This document shows positions 32,374 to 34,622 of a stretch of 34,622 nt of DNA, one piece after another. The DNA is from Candidatus Zhuqueibacterota bacterium. GTDB lineage: Bacteria; Zhuqueibacterota; Zhuqueibacteria; Residuimicrobiales; Krinioviventaceae. Each line of letters opens with the position of its first letter. The first letter of the stretch is position 1. The stretch spans positions 1-34,622 of the forward strand of contig JAFGSB010000050.1 of assembly GCA_016934825.1 (NCBI GenBank), read 5' to 3'. The notes below the pieces were generated by a model. That model saw nothing but the letters and a program-made list of their open reading frames with translations, was not told the origin of the DNA and did no database searches. The position numbers and the translations under genes were made by a program.

Positions 32374-32901
32374 TTAATTATTACTCTTGTAATTTATTTT
32401 TATCTCATCGGGATTCAGTTCAAGGACCAACCTGTCCCCATACCTGATTCCGGGAATATAGGGCGCGATGATCTCAAAAACGGAATCTTCTATAAATAAT
32501 CCTCTTTTTTTTTGCTGTATATGATAAAAAACAAACGCCTCTATTGCCAACCCTTCATGAATGATCTTGCACCGGGAAAAAGAAAATGTTTCAGCATCAT
32601 GTTCCGGACTCCATTTAACATCCGGGAAAATAAATTCCGGATTATTGACAACAAAAGTGCTTGGTTTTATATTAACATTAATAGTTGCCAGAAAATTCTC
32701 GCTTAAATTCAATCCTTTCCGCTTGAAAAAAGGAGTCTGCATGGAAAGAGTGCCGCCCGGATAGAGATTATTATCCGTCATTCCCGAAGTATATTTTTGC
32801 CCTTCGATGATAATTCCCGTAACGAGGATAGAATTCTTTTTGGGAATTTTATTCGCGGTTCCGTTAATCTCCGTTTCCATATGCGACCAGATCTCCGTCA
32901 T
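32374..32901 (-). CDS. Hypothetical protein, unrecognised
   Basis: 175 residues if begun at ATG 32901. An internal ATG at 32880 (168 residues) and a TTG at 32910 are alternatives and none has a convincing Shine-Dalgarno. No signal peptide or membrane segment. The composition is mixed, with predicted beta-strands throughout: ILVTGIIIEGQKY, ATINVNIK, AETFSFSRCKIIHEGLAIEAFVFY, LVLELNPDEIKINY. There is a single cysteine near 111. I do not recognise a family. The position between a PutP-like symporter gene (66 nt upstream) and a cupin gene (35 nt downstream), all on the minus strand, suggests an operon, but no function follows. Confidence 0.6.
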   Translation of the reverse strand: MTEIWSHMETEINGTANKIPKKNSILVTGIIIEGQKYTSGMTDNNLYPGGTLSMQTPFFKRKGLNLSENFLATINVNIKPSTFVVNNPEFIFPDVKWSPEHDAETFSFSRCKIIHEGLAIEAFVFYHIQQKKRGLFIEDSVFEIIAPYIPGIRYGDRLVLELNPDEIKINYKSNN

Positions 32902-32967
32902 TAAATACAATAAATGAAAAATTGAATTTTATATTCTACAATATTATTCATTTTCACATTATTTCCC

Positions 32968-34452
32968 TCAGATGTTTGTTGTGACATGTGAAAATTCCCG
33001 CAATACATCCGGGGACGGTTGTTTATCCAATAAACTGACAAAAATAATAATCACAACAGAAAATAAAAACCCAGGAACGATTTCATATATGTCAAACAAA
33101 CCGCCGCTGAATTGTTTCCAAAATAGTACGGTTAATCCACCGACGGCCATGCCTGCCAGTGCGCCGCTGCCGGTCATACGATTCCAGAACAATGACAGCA
33201 GGATAATGGGGCCAAAGGTCGCACCGAAACCCGCCCAGGCATATGCAACAAGTTCCAAAACGCTTGAATCGGGATTCATACCGATAATACAGGCTATTAT
33301 CGCGATGACCAACACAACAAACCGGCTGATCCATACCAGTTCCTTGTCTTGTACTTTTCTACGAAAAATCAGGCGGTATAAATCCTCTGTAACAGCCGAG
33401 GATGCAACCAGTAGTTGAGAATCCGCTGTGCTCATAATGGCCGCAAGTATGGCGGCAAGCAGAAAGCCTGAAAACAGCGGGTGCACCAATTCGTTGACCA
33501 GCAGCATAAAAATTGTCTCGGAAGCCGTTTTATCAAGTAACCGGTCGATATATGCCCTGCCGGTCATTCCAATTAGTAAAGCCCCGGCAAGACACATAAT
33601 AACCCAAACCATCGCAATAAAACGAGCCGGCCGAATTTGTTTTTGACTTTTAATTGCCATAAACCGGGAAAGTATATGTGGCTGACCAAAGTATCCCAGT
33701 CCCCACGCCGCCAGAGATATGATCGATATAACTGACAGCTTTTCTCCTGAAGCGGTTTTAAAGATATTAAAATATCCGGGTAATTCATTGCTCAACATAC
33801 CCAGACTTTCCCCCTGCACACTGAGCGCTCTGAAAGTCAAAACCGGCACGACAAGAATCGCGATAAAAATGAGCGTTCCCTGAAAGAAATCAGTCCAGCT
33901 TACAGCCATAAATCCGCCGAGGAATGTATAACTAATAATGACAAACATACCTGTCAGTAATGCATAATGATATTGTATACCGAAAACAGTATTAAATAAT
34001 TTGGCTCCGGCAACAAAACCCGATGCCGTATAAATCAAAAAAAAGGCCAGAATAAAAATCGCGGAAATAATTCGAATTAAAGGGGTTTTCATTTTGAAAC
34101 GGTTCTCAAAATAAACCGGCAGGGTAATTGAATTCCCGGCGATTTCGGTATACTTTCGTAAACGGGCTGCGATAAATTTCCAGTTCAAATAAGTACCAAG
34201 AGCCAAACCGGCCGTCATCCAGATGGATTCCATTCCGGCCAAATAAGCAAATCCGGGCAAACCCAGTAATAACCACCCGCTCATATCGGACGCCTGGGCG
34301 CTCAACGACGCCACCCAGGTATTCAATCCTCGCCCCCCAAGGATATAATCGGATAAATTATTCGTCCGGTTGTAAAAATACCATCCGATTAGTAACATTA
34401 ATACCAAATAAAACAGAAAGGATATCAGGATACCGGGATTTTCTAATATCAA
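32968..34452 (-). CDS. putP: PutP-like sodium/proline symporter (SSS family)
   Basis: 494 residues from TTG 34452, selected because GGGAG (34459-34463) is 6 nt upstream and the product then begins MILENPGILISFLFY, matching PutP in length (about 500) and position of the first helix. The GTG at 34512 would add 20 residues with no ribosome site. About 13 transmembrane helices are expected. Signatures: DYILGGRGLNTWVASLSAQASDMSGWLLLGLPG (residues 35-67, the Na+/proline site region in TM2), GYFGQPHILSRFMA and MSTADSQLLVASSAVTEDLY. It imports L-proline with Na+ across the inner membrane; related SSS members take other amino acids or solutes, so the substrate is probable rather than certain. No putA neighbours it, so the gene symbol is tentative. 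Confidence 0.88.
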   Translation of the reverse strand: MILENPGILISFLFYLVLMLLIGWYFYNRTNNLSDYILGGRGLNTWVASLSAQASDMSGWLLLGLPGFAYLAGMESIWMTAGLALGTYLNWKFIAARLRKYTEIAGNSITLPVYFENRFKMKTPLIRIISAIFILAFFLIYTASGFVAGAKLFNTVFGIQYHYALLTGMFVIISYTFLGGFMAVSWTDFFQGTLIFIAILVVPVLTFRALSVQGESLGMLSNELPGYFNIFKTASGEKLSVISIISLAAWGLGYFGQPHILSRFMAIKSQKQIRPARFIAMVWVIMCLAGALLIGMTGRAYIDRLLDKTASETIFMLLVNELVHPLFSGFLLAAILAAIMSTADSQLLVASSAVTEDLYRLIFRRKVQDKELVWISRFVVLVIAIIACIIGMNPDSSVLELVAYAWAGFGATFGPIILLSLFWNRMTGSGALAGMAVGGLTVLFWKQFSGGLFDIYEIVPGFLFSVVIIIFVSLLDKQPSPDVLREFSHVTTNI

Positions 34453-34458
34453 AAATTT

Positions 34459-34463
34459 CTCCC
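34459..34463 (-). promoter_or_regulatory. Shine-Dalgarno GGGAG selecting the TTG start of the symporter
   Basis: GGGAG on the minus strand, 6 nt before TTG 34452. No comparable site precedes the alternative GTG at 34512. Confidence 0.5.
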
Positions 34464-34622
34464 AAAAAATAGACGGATTAAAAAAAGATAATAAAAATTG
34501 GTTCCATAACACAGGTGTTGTATATTAATTAATTAAAAAATTTCGTAACTCGCAACTGTTTTTTCTGTTCGCGTGAAAATAATTATAATCAGACAAAAAT
34601 AAAATCATAACCTTTACTTATT

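Noticed and set aside
1-34622. CRISPR array, tRNA or rRNA genes, prophage, complete insertion sequence
   Set aside because: No evenly spaced direct repeats, cloverleaf-like sequence, phage structural gene or transposase gene was found by reading the gaps. A tRNA or covariance-model scan would be decisive.

Overview
The window is bacterial chromosomal DNA, moderately AT-rich, with dense coding on both strands and AT-rich gaps. Two secreted proteins end in a type IX secretion (T9SS type A) sorting domain, recognisable by a YPNPFNP motif and a C-terminal LLLLR or LLLIK. Most genes also have good GGAGG/AGGA Shine-Dalgarno sites, which classical Bacteroidota usually lack. Together with several lipoproteins and GEVED, PEGA, CARDB and FG-GAP domains, this points to the Bacteroidota/Calditrichota/KSB1/Ignavibacteria neighbourhood, probably an uncultured anaerobe or facultative anaerobe. 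This placement is an inference; the window has no rRNA or other taxonomic marker.

Layout. 1-2.9 kb: a two-gene unit encoding a CsgG-like/PEGA envelope protein and a FnIII/CARDB lipoprotein, closed by a strong terminator. 3.0-4.9 kb: a TetR-family regulator with a candidate operator, then an SbcD/Mre11-like phosphoesterase that appears to start at ATT. 4.9-6.7 kb (minus strand): a DUF438-hemerythrin-PAS gene and a DUF1858-DUF2249 gene, one base apart, a probable redox or nitric-oxide related pair. 6.7-9.9 kb: an FG-GAP/beta-propeller lipoprotein followed by a Tat-exported sugar isomerase-like protein. 10-12.7 kb: a GNAT acetyltransferase and a methyltransferase/ATP-grasp fusion, the most enigmatic enzyme here. 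12.8-14.7 kb: a glucoamylase-like T9SS cargo protein with a near-consensus sigma-70 promoter. 14.7-15.3 kb: a gene-free stretch holding a GC-rich palindrome and a diverged duplication.

15.3-20 kb: a peroxiredoxin-like protein, lspA (prolipoprotein signal peptidase), a MITE-like element with TGTCCGGTTAA ends, and a large GH106-like lipoprotein glycosidase. 20.2-23 kb: a catalytic and a non-catalytic M16 peptidase. 23.2-29.3 kb (minus): a 2,038-residue surface protein with two PKD domains, a nearly exact-length tandem duplication of a 783-residue four-module block, a ninth module and a T9SS signal. 29.6-32 kb: a DUF3795 protein, a second, exported peroxiredoxin-like protein, and a UvrC-N-terminus-like GIY-YIG protein. 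32-34.5 kb (minus): a PutP-like Na+/solute symporter, an unrecognised gene and a small cupin.

Taken together, the window looks like housekeeping plus carbohydrate and envelope functions: two probable extracellular or periplasmic glycosidases, a Tat sugar isomerase, surface proteins exported by T9SS or lipidated (LspA lies in the same window), paired M16 proteases and thiol proteins. No defence island, prophage, CRISPR array or complete IS was found. The best leads are the methyltransferase/ATP-grasp fusion, the duplicated giant protein, the ATT start and the small repeat families.
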